Positions 15,289-23,639 of a stretch of DNA of 64,000 bases are shown here, one piece after another. The stretch is from Moraxellaceae bacterium (GTDB taxonomy: Bacteria > Pseudomonadota > Gammaproteobacteria > Pseudomonadales > Moraxellaceae). Each line of letters begins with the position of its first letter. Positions within the stretch are counted from its first letter, which is position 1. Both the position numbers and the translations under genes were made by a program. The notes below the pieces were generated by a model. That model made no database searches and was not told the origin of the DNA. It was given only the letters and a program-made list of their open reading frames with translations. The stretch is taken from assembly GCA_030646295.1 (NCBI GenBank), contig JAUSND010000008.1, positions 62,001 to 126,000 on the forward strand. The letters run 5' to 3'.

Positions 15289-16613
15289 AAAAATCTAAAG
15301 GCCTGACTATTGCTCAGGCCATCGCTCAGGCCAGTGCCGCGTTACTTGGCGCTGTAACTCCCATTGCGTCCGTGCATGCCGAAGATCATGGCTGGCAAGT
15401 TGATACGGCTGCACTTTTCTACAAGGAAAGTGATGGCCGTGTACAGGCCGCCGAACCCGTCGTCAGCCTGAAGAAGGATTTTGGCGACGAGAAAATCCTT
15501 AACATGAAACTGGTGCTGGACTCGCTCACCGGCGCATCACCCAACGGTGCAGCGCCGGCCAGCGTGCCGCAGACCTTCACCGGCCCCTCTGGTGGCGGTG
15601 AGTACACCACACCAGCCGGTGAACTGCCGCTGGATGACGAGTTCAAGGACACGCGTGGTGCATTTTCTGCAGGCTGGCAGCAGCCGATCAGCGACACCAT
15701 GCGCCTGAGTGTCGGCGGCAACATTTCCAGCGAGTTCGACTTCCAGTCGGTCGGTGTGAATGCTGCGCTGGCCAAGGACCTGAACAACAAGAACACCACG
15801 CTGTCTGCCGGCTTCAACCTTGAGTTTGACAACATCGATCCGGTCGGCGGCACCCCGTTGCCACTGGTGAGCATGATCAACAAGACGGATGACGACGGTG
15901 TTGGCGGCAGCGAAACCAAGACCGTGACGGACGTACTGATTGGCGTCACCCAGGTCCTCAATCGCCACGCCATCATGCAGGTGAACTACTCGATGTCGAT
16001 GGCCAACGGTTACCAGAGCGATCCCTACAAGCTGCTGACCGTGATTGATGCGTCCAACAACCTGATGCTGGACCCTTCGCCGGAAAATGATGAAGGCTAC
16101 AACCTCTACCTGTTCGAGGCACGGCCGGATTCGCGCACCAAGCACAGCCTGTACACACAGCTTAAATACCATCTGACCGAAGACGTGATTGATGCGTCCT
16201 ACCGTTTCACCACCGACGACTGGGGCATCAGCTCGCATACCCTGGACCTGAAGTACCGCTGGGAACTGGGCCACAACATGTACCTGGAACCGCACGTGCG
16301 CTGGTACACGCAGAACGAGGCTGATTTTTACAAGCCGTACCTGCAGGTGGGCACCGACGTCAGTGCTGCAGGTGTACCGCTGATTACCGAGGCCTCTGCA
16401 GATTCCCGTCTGGGTGCCTTTGATGCCACCACCTTCGGCCTCAAGTACGGTATCGGTCTGGGCAAGGACAGCGAACTGAACTTCCGCGTGGAACAGTACA
16501 CGCAGACAGCCAGTGCGCCCGCCGCACCGTTGACCGGCCCGCTGGCCGGACAAACCATGCAGCCGGATCTCTCGGCAATGTGGGTGCAGGTCGGTTACTC
16601 GTTCCGCTGGTAA
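15279..16613 (+). CDS. DUF3570 outer-membrane-type protein with a possible flavinylation motif
   Basis: Protein of 444 residues with an atypical signal region (about residues 8-35, ending SVHAED). Alternating beta segments follow and the terminal strand ends QVGYSFRW, the C-terminal aromatic signature of outer-membrane barrels. Residues 81-87 read DSLTGAS, which fits the Dxx(S/T)GA(S/T) consensus for covalent FMN attachment by ApbE; Ser87 would be the acceptor. An apbE gene follows immediately. Translation starts within the DUF4266 gene. The DUF3570 assignment is confident. The barrel topology is inferred and flavinylation is a hypothesis. Confidence 0.88.
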   Translation: MQLKKSKGLTIAQAIAQASAALLGAVTPIASVHAEDHGWQVDTAALFYKESDGRVQAAEPVVSLKKDFGDEKILNMKLVLDSLTGASPNGAAPASVPQTFTGPSGGGEYTTPAGELPLDDEFKDTRGAFSAGWQQPISDTMRLSVGGNISSEFDFQSVGVNAALAKDLNNKNTTLSAGFNLEFDNIDPVGGTPLPLVSMINKTDDDGVGGSETKTVTDVLIGVTQVLNRHAIMQVNYSMSMANGYQSDPYKLLTVIDASNNLMLDPSPENDEGYNLYLFEARPDSRTKHSLYTQLKYHLTEDVIDASYRFTTDDWGISSHTLDLKYRWELGHNMYLEPHVRWYTQNEADFYKPYLQVGTDVSAAGVPLITEASADSRLGAFDATTFGLKYGIGLGKDSELNFRVEQYTQTASAPAAPLTGPLAGQTMQPDLSAMWVQVGYSFRW

Positions 16614-16620
16614 ACCCGGC

Positions 16621-16673
16621 AGCGCCGGGTTAAACAGGAGGAGAATATCCCCATGTTTAACCCGGCGCTTTTT
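16621..16673 (+). terminator. Intra-operon terminator with a Shine-Dalgarno sequence in its loop
   Basis: A perfect 15-bp stem (16621-16635 with 16655-16669) is followed by TTTT. The 19-nt loop contains AGGAGGAG and ends at an ATG whose G is the first base of the right arm. A shorter competing hairpin forms from AACCCGGC (16612-16619) and GCCGGGTT (16623-16630). It sits between DUF3570 and apbE and should reduce readthrough into apbE and the two-component genes. Confidence 0.8.
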
Positions 16674-16766
16674 CATGACGGCACAGCATCCGATGAGCGA
16701 ACTGTCCCTCACCCGTCACCAGGGCCTTTGCACCGGGCGCTTTCGCGCCATGGCCAGTCCCTGTGA
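16653..16766 (+). CDS. Possible 37-codon leader ORF overlapping the apbE start
   Basis: Begins with the ATG at the edge of the terminator loop, preceded by AGGAGGAG at nine bases, the best ribosome site in this interval. It runs 37 codons and stops 75 bases inside apbE in another frame. The peptide (MFNPALFHDGTASDE...) has no recognisable features. It may be a translated leader that opens the hairpin or couples translation, or it may be accidental. Confidence 0.3.
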   Translation: MFNPALFHDGTASDERTVPHPSPGPLHRALSRHGQSL

Positions 16767-17583
16767 AATCATTCTTGATCACGACGACTTTGCATCAGCC
16801 GCCGCGCAAACCGACGCCGCTGCCAGCGAAGCCCTGCGCATCGAACAGAAATTCAGCCGCTACCGCGACGACAACATCATTCATCGCATCAACAATGCCG
16901 GCGGCATGCCCGTGACGGTTGACGAGGAAACCGCACGCCTGATTGATTTCTCCGTCATGCTGCATGAACTGTCAGGCGGCCTGTTCGACATCACCTCCGG
17001 TGTATTGCGCCGCGCCTGGAAATTTGACGGCTCCGACAAGGTGCCCGATGCCGCCACCGTGAATGCCTTGCTGCCGCTGACAGGCTGGCATCATGTGCAA
17101 TGGCAGAACCCGGTGATCACGCTGCCGGCCGGCATGGAAATTGATCTTGGCGGCGTTGGCAAGGAATACGCCGTGGACCGTGTCTTCGCCCTGCTCGCCG
17201 GCATGACCGATGCCGCCATGCTGGTCAATTTTGGCGGCGATCTGCGTGCGCGCGGGCCGCGCCGTGACGGCAGCAACTGGCAAATCGGCATAGAAACACC
17301 GGACCAGGCAGACACCGCCGCAGAAACGCTGTCACTCGTCAGCGGTGCGCTCGCCACCAGTGGTGATGCGCGCCGTTTCCTGCAGAAGGATGGCGTGCGC
17401 TACAGCCACATCCTCAACCCGAAAACCGGCTGGCCCGTGCAGAACGGCCCGCGCTCGGCCACACTACTGGCGGCGGACTGCGTGCAGGCCGGCATGCTGG
17501 CCACACTGGCCCTGCTGGCCGGACCAGACGCCGAAGACTTCCTGCGCGAGCAGGCCGACATACGTTACTGGCTGATCTGGTAA
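16675..17583 (+). CDS. apbE: ApbE-type FAD:protein FMN transferase
   Basis: ApbE-family protein of 302 residues. It has the landmarks FSRYRDDNIIHRINNAG, GLFDITSGVLRRAW, IDLGGVGKEYAVDRV, and GALATSGDARRF followed by YSHILNPKTGWPV. These proteins transfer FMN from FAD to Ser/Thr of target proteins with Mg. No signal peptide or lipobox is present, whereas most ApbE proteins are exported, so this copy is predicted to be cytoplasmic. The ATG at 16675 lies just after the terminator hairpin and has no Shine-Dalgarno of its own; ATG 16693 is an alternative. The likely target, from context, is the DUF3570 protein. Confidence 0.9.
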   Translation: MTAQHPMSELSLTRHQGLCTGRFRAMASPCEIILDHDDFASAAAQTDAAASEALRIEQKFSRYRDDNIIHRINNAGGMPVTVDEETARLIDFSVMLHELSGGLFDITSGVLRRAWKFDGSDKVPDAATVNALLPLTGWHHVQWQNPVITLPAGMEIDLGGVGKEYAVDRVFALLAGMTDAAMLVNFGGDLRARGPRRDGSNWQIGIETPDQADTAAETLSLVSGALATSGDARRFLQKDGVRYSHILNPKTGWPVQNGPRSATLLAADCVQAGMLATLALLAGPDAEDFLREQADIRYWLIW

Positions 17584-17610
17584 TCCGATTCATTCAACGG
17601 GCGTCATGAC

Positions 17611-18324
17611 ATGCGAGTACTGCTGGCCGAAGACGACATCATGCTGGGGGAAGCCCTGCAGGAGGCCCTGATGAAACAGGGTTTTGTGGTCGACTGGATG
17701 AAAGATGGCAACAGCGCCCTGCACGCATTGCAGAGCGAGCATTTTGATCTTGCCATTCTGGATCTGGGCCTGCCGCGCCGTGACGGCATGGAAGTGCTGA
17801 GCGAACTGCGCCGGCTGGGCAATGATTTGCCGGTGCTCATCCTGACCGCACGCGACACGCTGGATGCACGCGTGGCCGGCCTGGACGCCGGCGCCGACGA
17901 CTACCTGCTGAAACCGTTCGACATGGCCGAGCTGTCAGCCCGCCTGCGCGCACTGCTGCGCCGCCGCGCCGGCCGCGCACACACCACCATCCAGCATGAA
18001 GACATCGTGCTCGACCCTGCCAGCCAGCAGGTCACCTGCAAGGGCCAGCCTGTCGTGCTGCCACGCCGTGAATACATGTTGCTCAAGGAACTGCTCGAAC
18101 ATGTCGGCGAAGTCCTCACGCGCGACCGGCTGGAAACATCCCTGTATGGCTGGATGGATGAAGTGGAAAGCAATTCACTGGAGGTGCACATCCACCACCT
18201 GCGCAAGAAATTTCATCCGGAACTTATCCGTACCCTGCGCGGTGTCGGCTACATGATTCCCAAACCAGCAGACAAGCCAGCAGAAGACCCGACAGACAAG
18301 CCCGTCACGAAGGCAGACCACTGA
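17611..18324 (+). CDS. OmpR-family response regulator (QseB/PmrA-like)
   Basis: Protein of 237 residues. The receiver domain has an acidic pocket (AEDD), phospho-acceptor Asp51 in LAILDLGLP, and Lys in LLKPFDM. The winged helix carries the QseB/TctD-branch hallmark VESNSLEVHIHHLRKKF. The C-terminal tail is rich in Lys, Pro and Asp. The stop overlaps the histidine kinase start by 1 bp (TGATG). It probably binds the TTAA-type repeats upstream of tlpA and dsbD; that link is inferred from sequence class. Confidence 0.95.
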   Translation: MRVLLAEDDIMLGEALQEALMKQGFVVDWMKDGNSALHALQSEHFDLAILDLGLPRRDGMEVLSELRRLGNDLPVLILTARDTLDARVAGLDAGADDYLLKPFDMAELSARLRALLRRRAGRAHTTIQHEDIVLDPASQQVTCKGQPVVLPRREYMLLKELLEHVGEVLTRDRLETSLYGWMDEVESNSLEVHIHHLRKKFHPELIRTLRGVGYMIPKPADKPAEDPTDKPVTKADH

Positions 18325-19706
18325 TGCGCTCGATACGACGCCAACTCCTGCTCGCCCTGATTGCCACCTTGCTGGTGACATTTTCGGCATCCGGCCTGCT
18401 CAGTTATTTCACCACTTCGCATGAAACCCGCGAACTGTTTGATGCACAGCTGATCGAGAATGCCCGCGTGCTCAAGGGCGTCATGAACCACCCCGCCAGC
18501 CAGGTCGACTGGGCGCAGATGAAGAAATCACTGGAGGAAACCGCCAGCGAAAATGTTTCTGCCGGCGACCCCATGGCAGACGGCCACAACTACGAGAAAA
18601 AAATTGCGATCCAGGTCTGGTCGCCGGAGGGCAATCTGGTGCTGCGCTCGCCCAGTGCGCCGGAATACTCCCTCGGCCCCTTGCGTCACGGTTTTTACGA
18701 ACGCAAGAACGGGCACCACAGCTGGCATATCTATACGTCCGCACTCCCGGAAAACGGACACTGGCTGATCGTGGCCGAACGCTCCGACGTGCGTGAAGAA
18801 CTCACCCTGAACATTGCCGCCAGTCTTGCCGTCGGCAGTCTGCTCGGCCTTGCGCTGGCCGTGTGGCTAAGCCGGCGCACACTCAACCGTGAGTTGCAGC
18901 CACTGGAAGAATTGCGCAGCGCCATTACCCGCCGCGACCCCGATCACCTGCAGGCCATTCATCTGGAGGAGCCGCGCACCGAACTCGCGCCGGTTGTCAG
19001 CGCCCTCAACCATTTGCTCGACCGCGTCACCACCGGCATTGAACGCGAACGCCGTTTTCTGGCCGATGCAGCACATGAACTGCGGACACCGCTTGCCGTC
19101 CTCAAGCTGCAGGCCGAGAACGCCATTGATGCCGGTGCCACGCCGGAACAACGCGTGCATCTGGAGCGACTGGTCAGCGGTGTTGATCGCAGCACCCGTG
19201 TCGTTGAACAACTGCTGCTGCTGGCCAGACTTGATGCCAATGCCGTGCCTTTTGTGCCGCAAACCGTTGCACTTGATGAAATTGCCCGCGACACCCTCGC
19301 CCAGCTTGCCCCGCTGGCACACGCCCGCCGGCAGGACATCGGCCTCAGCCATGACGGTGCATCACTCACCATACCCGGAGAGCCCGCCCTGCTCGGCGCC
19401 CTGCTGCGCAATCTGGTCGAAAATGCCCTGCGCCACACGCCGGAAGGTGGCGAAGTGGATGTCACGCTGCGAGAGGAAAACGGCTGCGCCATTCTGGAAG
19501 TGCGCGATACCGGTCCCGGCATCGACCCGGCCCATCTGGGCGACATCACCGAACGCTTTGTACGCAGCCACAGTCAGGACACCCAGGGCACCGGTCTGGG
19601 CCTGGCCATTGCCGCCCACATCGCCGGCCTGCATCATGCCCTGCTGCATCTGGCCAACGGCCCGGAGGGTGGCCTGATCGTCACTCTCACCTTTCCGCGC
19701 CATTAG
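18324..19706 (+). CDS. Sensor histidine kinase (QseC/PmrB-like)
   Basis: Kinase of 460 residues. Two transmembrane helices (about 8-30 and 163-183) flank a periplasmic sensor of about 130 residues. An HAMP-like linker follows, then a DHp helix with FLADAAHELRTPL (His251). The ATP-binding lid carries NLVENALRHTPEGG, DTGPGID and GTGLGLAIA. It pairs with the response regulator in the same operon. Its sensor has no recognisable ligand motif. Its place after the thioredoxin/flavin genes suggests an envelope redox or metal signal, which is inference. Confidence 0.94.
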   Translation: MRSIRRQLLLALIATLLVTFSASGLLSYFTTSHETRELFDAQLIENARVLKGVMNHPASQVDWAQMKKSLEETASENVSAGDPMADGHNYEKKIAIQVWSPEGNLVLRSPSAPEYSLGPLRHGFYERKNGHHSWHIYTSALPENGHWLIVAERSDVREELTLNIAASLAVGSLLGLALAVWLSRRTLNRELQPLEELRSAITRRDPDHLQAIHLEEPRTELAPVVSALNHLLDRVTTGIERERRFLADAAHELRTPLAVLKLQAENAIDAGATPEQRVHLERLVSGVDRSTRVVEQLLLLARLDANAVPFVPQTVALDEIARDTLAQLAPLAHARRQDIGLSHDGASLTIPGEPALLGALLRNLVENALRHTPEGGEVDVTLREENGCAILEVRDTGPGIDPAHLGDITERFVRSHSQDTQGTGLGLAIAAHIAGLHHALLHLANGPEGGLIVTLTFPRH

Positions 19707-19733
19707 GCCGTGCCCCTCCTGCCTGGAAACACC

Positions 19734-20366
19734 ATGTCCACTCAGCGCATCTACTGCTCCGGCCCCCTGTTCTGTCCTGAAGAAGTCGGCGGCATGACGG
19801 CTATCGCCAACGTACTGGAGGGTGCGGGCTACAAGACCTTCTTGCCGCATCGCGACGGGCTGGAAGGCTATGTCATGCGCTTTGGCAATATTTCGGTGCC
19901 GACCGTCACCACCGCCATCCGCGCACGCATCGACCAGGCGATCTTTGCGCTGGATGTGTACGAACTGCTGGAGCGCTGTGATGCCGTGGTCTGCAACCTG
20001 AACGGACGCGTCCCCGATGAAGGCATGATTGTGGAAGCCGCACTGACCTATGCCGCCGGCAAACCCCTGGTGCTGTACAAGGACGACATCCGGTCGCCGT
20101 TTGGCGGACACGACAACGCCATGCTCACCGCCTTGTCACAGGGCAGGATCATCAACCACCTGGGCGAGCTGCCCGACGCCGTCACCCGTGGGCTGGCGGG
20201 CAGCGCGAGACAACCCGCCCCGCTTTCACTGGAGCTGCAAAAGGCCATTGCCTACGGCAAGCGGCTGTCGCTCACCCTCTCCCACCTGCCGGAAACCGCT
20301 GGCAAGAAGCAATGGTCGCAGGCCGTGATTGACCGGGTGCTTGACGAAGCCACCCGGGAGAAATGA
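19734..20366 (+). CDS. Nucleoside 2-deoxyribosyltransferase-like protein
   Basis: Protein of 210 residues resembling the nucleoside 2-deoxyribosyltransferase family. The N-terminus IYCSGPLFCPEE is followed by a central LLERCDAVVCNLNGRVPDEGMIVEAALTYAAGKPLVLYKDD, with the conserved Asp and the catalytic-type Glu in DEGMIVE. The C-terminal helical part is less typical. ATG 19734 (MSTQRIYCSG) was chosen because the family homology begins there; GTG 19710 is upstream in frame. It follows the kinase gene by 27 bp and may share its transcript, but the functions look unrelated. Confidence 0.8.
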   Translation: MSTQRIYCSGPLFCPEEVGGMTAIANVLEGAGYKTFLPHRDGLEGYVMRFGNISVPTVTTAIRARIDQAIFALDVYELLERCDAVVCNLNGRVPDEGMIVEAALTYAAGKPLVLYKDDIRSPFGGHDNAMLTALSQGRIINHLGELPDAVTRGLAGSARQPAPLSLELQKAIAYGKRLSLTLSHLPETAGKKQWSQAVIDRVLDEATREK

Positions 20367-20486
20367 CCACCAATCACCCCATTACCATATGGCACCACCG
20401 TTCAGCCCCTGCCCTTGCAATTCGTCCCCCCGGCCCCATCTTTACCGTTGTGCAGGGTGCTTTGTGGTAAACTGCACGTGATCTCT

Positions 20487-20841
20487 GGGGGTGACATGGC
20501 TTCGACGCCGGTTATGAATCCCGAAGGGGCATGCGGAGAGGGTGACATCTCTCGTTAATCAAAGTCACAAGCAACATAGTCGCAAACGACGAAAACTACG
20601 CACTGGCAGCTTAATACCCTGCCTACGACTGAAGCTGCCTGCCCATGGGCGGTGGACGTCGGCGCAAAAAACATGGGATCGCCTGATGTCGCGCCTCGCG
20701 ACTGACGGTTAAACCTCAGAGGCTCGTCTTCATCGCCCTGTCGATCGGGTAGATGCGGATTAAATCAATAGACCGACTAAGCATGTAGAACCGAGGGTGG
20801 AATGCTGACGGACGCGGGTTCGATCCCCGCCACCTCCACCA
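20487..20841 (+). ncRNA. ssrA: Transfer-messenger RNA (SsrA)
   Basis: One-piece tmRNA of 355 nt. The 5' end GGGGGTGACATGGCTTCGAC pairs with the 3' CACCTCC acceptor strand. The T-arm GGGTTCGATCCCC and an encoded CCA end the gene. The tag reading frame at 20582-20614 encodes ANDENYALAA followed by TAA, the typical gammaproteobacterial tag. It rescues stalled ribosomes together with SmpB (gene at 12 kb). A TAAACT at 20468-20473 may be the -10, but no convincing -35 was seen. Confidence 0.98.
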
Positions 20842-20848
20842 AACACCC

Positions 20849-20890
20849 CAGAAACACAAAGGCCACCGCAAGGTGGCCTTTGTGTTTCTG
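20849..20890. terminator. ssrA terminator; left copy of a 39-bp repeat
   Basis: Perfect 19-bp stem (CAGAAACACAAAGGCCACC) closed by a GCAA tetraloop. It serves ssrA and the converging AraC gene. Bases 20849-20887 are identical to the reverse complement of 26227-26265. Confidence 0.9.
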
Positions 20891-20899
20891 GCTCCTTTC

Positions 20900-21907
20900 C
20901 TACCTCACCCTCTGCCGTCGCCACCGCGCCGGCGGCATGCCGGTCCAGCGGTTAAAGGCACGGTAGAACGTGCTGGCCTCGGCAAAGCCGAGCGACTGGG
21001 CAATGTCGGCAAGGGTGCGCTCCGGATCGGCCACGGCCTGCAGCGCCAGCTCGCGGCGCACGTCATCCAGTAACTTCTCGAACGTCTGGCCCTGCTCGCC
21101 CAGTCGACGAGCCAGAGTGCGCTCACTCACCCCCAGTGCCTGCGCGGCCTGGGCGCGCCGTGGCACCTGCGGCCCCATGTGCACGGCCAGCCACTGCCGC
21201 ACATCCGGGGCAGAGATGCTGTCGATGCCCAGCGCCGCCAGACGGGCCGCGGTGTAATGCTCGTGCATCTGGGCCAGCCGGGGATCGGCCTGGGGCAACG
21301 GCTGGTCCAGCAGGGAGTTGTCCACCAGCACGCCGCTGAACGCCTGCTCGAACTCGACCGGGCAACCAAACACGTCACGATAGCCCTGGAGGGGCGCAAG
21401 CCGCGCCTGGCTGAACTGCACCCGCAGCGGTTGCAAGGCGGAGCCGGTCACCCAGCCGGCCAGCCTGACCACGGCGGCCAGCACGGCCTCGATCTGGTAG
21501 GGGCTGAAGGCCAGCTGGCCCTGCTGCGGGTGATAGACCACCCAGGTCGTCGTCTGGCCCGCCAGCATCTGGAAGCGCCCACCGTCGGAGATAAGGCGCT
21601 GGAACTTCTGCACCATGCCGATGGCCTCGCGCAGGGTGGCCGCCGACTGCAAGGCAAAGCCGACCCCGCTGATGCCGGCCGGGCTGACCCCGGCACCCAC
21701 CTTCAGGCCAAAGCCGGGGTCCCCGGTGCAGCGTTCGGAAGCCCGCCAGAGCCGTGTGATGTAGTCGATGGGCCAGCGCTCCCAGTCCAGCGCCCTGACG
21801 GGAATCCCCGCCGCTGTCAGCAGGACATCCGGCTCCACGCCCTGGCGCTGGGCGGCCGCGATAACCGTGTTGACCCAGCCCATCGATACCGTGGCCTTCA
21901 ACGTCAA
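20900..21907 (-). CDS. AraC-family transcriptional regulator (OruR-like)
   Basis: Protein of 335 residues. An N-terminal arabinose-binding-like sensor domain (about 20-205) precedes two C-terminal AraC helix-turn-helices (ALGVSERTLARRLGEQG and TLADIAQSLGFAEASTFYRAFNRWTGMPPARWR). It is divergent from the flavoprotein-BASS-ThDP cluster across a 109-bp gap and is its likely regulator. Its 3' end abuts the ssrA terminator. Confidence 0.93.
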   Translation of the reverse strand: MTLKATVSMGWVNTVIAAAQRQGVEPDVLLTAAGIPVRALDWERWPIDYITRLWRASERCTGDPGFGLKVGAGVSPAGISGVGFALQSAATLREAIGMVQKFQRLISDGGRFQMLAGQTTTWVVYHPQQGQLAFSPYQIEAVLAAVVRLAGWVTGSALQPLRVQFSQARLAPLQGYRDVFGCPVEFEQAFSGVLVDNSLLDQPLPQADPRLAQMHEHYTAARLAALGIDSISAPDVRQWLAVHMGPQVPRRAQAAQALGVSERTLARRLGEQGQTFEKLLDDVRRELALQAVADPERTLADIAQSLGFAEASTFYRAFNRWTGMPPARWRRQRVR

Positions 21908-22016
21908 TTTTTGTGGCCTATAAAGTCAAATCTGGCACGATCATAGCGGTATATCTTCACTACTGAAACGCATGTCCACACATGACCACGCATAACAATC
22001 AGGACGGACGCCCTTC

Positions 22017-23630
22017 ATGACCAAGCTCATTGCCTCAGACGTACTGGTTGCCGGCGGCGGCCTGGCCGGCATCGTCACCGCACTGGAAGCCCTGCGCGCC
22101 GGCAAGACCGTCACCCTGGTCGATCGTGACACTCCCGAGCGACTGGGCGGTCTGGCACTGTGGGCCTTCGGTGGCATGGCGCTGGTGGGCACGCCGCTGC
22201 AGGCCTCCATGGGCATCCCGGACACCCCGGAGGTGGCCCTGCGCGACTGGATACGCTTTGGCGAGCTGGACCCGCAGGACGAATGGTCCCTGCAATGGGC
22301 GCGTTACTACGTCGAGCATTCGCGCACCGAGGTGTACGACTGGCTGAAGAACGAAGGCATCAAGTTCATGCCGGCGGTGAACTGGGTGGAGCGCGGCATG
22401 AATGGCGACGGCAACAGCCTGCCGCGCTATCACGTGGTCTGGGGCACCTCGCGCGAACTGGTGCGCTGCATGGTGGCGGCGCTGCATCAGGCCAACACCG
22501 GCGGCCGCCTGACCTTGCTGCACCGTCATCGCATCACGCAACTGGATCACACGGGCGGCAAGGTGAGCGGGGCAGTGGCCATCAACGAAGAGAACGGCGA
22601 GGAAGTGCGCTTTACGGCGCCAGCGGTCGTGCTGGCGATGGGCGGCATCAACGGCAGCCATGCAGAATGCCGGGCCAACTGGCCCAAAGGCCGTCCGCTG
22701 CCGGCGACCCTGCTCAACGGGGCGCACCCGTTTGCCGACGGCAAGCTGCATCACTGGGTTGCCAACACCCTTGGCGGGCAGATCACCAACGCCGGCGAGA
22801 TGTGGAATTATGCTGCCGGCCTCCCGCATCCGTATCCGCACTTCGAGGGACACGGCCTGTCCACCATTCCCTGCAAGTCGGCACTGTGGCTTGACCATCG
22901 TGGCGAACGTATCGGGCCAGCGCCGCTGGTGACCGGTTTTGATACGCACTGGCTGTGCCAGCGTGTGGCCGAGCAGGAAAAGCCGTGGACCTGGCATCTG
23001 CTCAACTGGCGCATTGCCGCAAAAGAATTCGCCATCTCCGGGGCGGAACACAACCAGCGCATCCGCGACAAGCAGTTCATCCGCTTCGTGAAGGAAACCC
23101 TGCTCGGCAATCACAGACTGGTGCGGCAGATGCAGCAGGAAAGCCCGCACTTCATTGTCGACGATACGCTGGAGGGGCTGGCCGCAAAAATGAACGCGCT
23201 GACCTGTTCGCACGACATTGATCCGGCCGTGCTCAAGGCCACCGCCGATGCCTTCGACGCCAACTTCCGGAAGGGCAAGAGCCTGCAGAATGACGACCAG
23301 ATCCGGCGCATCCTGCATGCCCGCCAGTGGGGGCCGGACCGCCTGCGCACCTGCAAGCCGGCACCGCTGCAAACACCCGGTGCCGGGCCCTTCATCGCCA
23401 TGCACATGCAGCTGATTACCCGCAAGAGTCTGGGTGGTCTGCGCACCGATCTGCACAGCCGGGTGCTGGATGCCTGCAACCAGCCGGTTGCAGGCCTCTA
23501 CTGCGTGGGCGAGGCGGCCGGCTTTGGCGGGGGCGGGTCCAATGGCAAGCGCTCGCTGGAGGGCACCTTCCTGCCGGGCTGCATCATGACCGCGCGCGCG
23601 GCCGCCCGTTCCATCATCAGTGGCGACTAA
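22017..23630 (+). CDS. FAD-dependent dehydrogenase of the fumarate reductase/ketosteroid dehydrogenase type
   Basis: Flavoprotein of 537 residues in the FAD_binding_2 family. The Rossmann motif is DVLVAGGGLAGIVTALEALRAG near the start, an internal strand reads APAVVLAMGGING, and the C-terminal FAD segment is GLYCVGEAAGFGGGGSNGKRSLEGTFLPGCIMTARAA. There is no signal peptide, so a cytoplasmic dehydrogenase or reductase is expected. The family includes 3-ketosteroid delta-1-dehydrogenases, but no substrate can be deduced here. The BASS transporter follows after 9 bp, with the ThDP enzyme behind it. Confidence 0.9.
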   Translation: MTKLIASDVLVAGGGLAGIVTALEALRAGKTVTLVDRDTPERLGGLALWAFGGMALVGTPLQASMGIPDTPEVALRDWIRFGELDPQDEWSLQWARYYVEHSRTEVYDWLKNEGIKFMPAVNWVERGMNGDGNSLPRYHVVWGTSRELVRCMVAALHQANTGGRLTLLHRHRITQLDHTGGKVSGAVAINEENGEEVRFTAPAVVLAMGGINGSHAECRANWPKGRPLPATLLNGAHPFADGKLHHWVANTLGGQITNAGEMWNYAAGLPHPYPHFEGHGLSTIPCKSALWLDHRGERIGPAPLVTGFDTHWLCQRVAEQEKPWTWHLLNWRIAAKEFAISGAEHNQRIRDKQFIRFVKETLLGNHRLVRQMQQESPHFIVDDTLEGLAAKMNALTCSHDIDPAVLKATADAFDANFRKGKSLQNDDQIRRILHARQWGPDRLRTCKPAPLQTPGAGPFIAMHMQLITRKSLGGLRTDLHSRVLDACNQPVAGLYCVGEAAGFGGGGSNGKRSLEGTFLPGCIMTARAAARSIISGD

Positions 23631-23639
23631 GGAGCAGTC

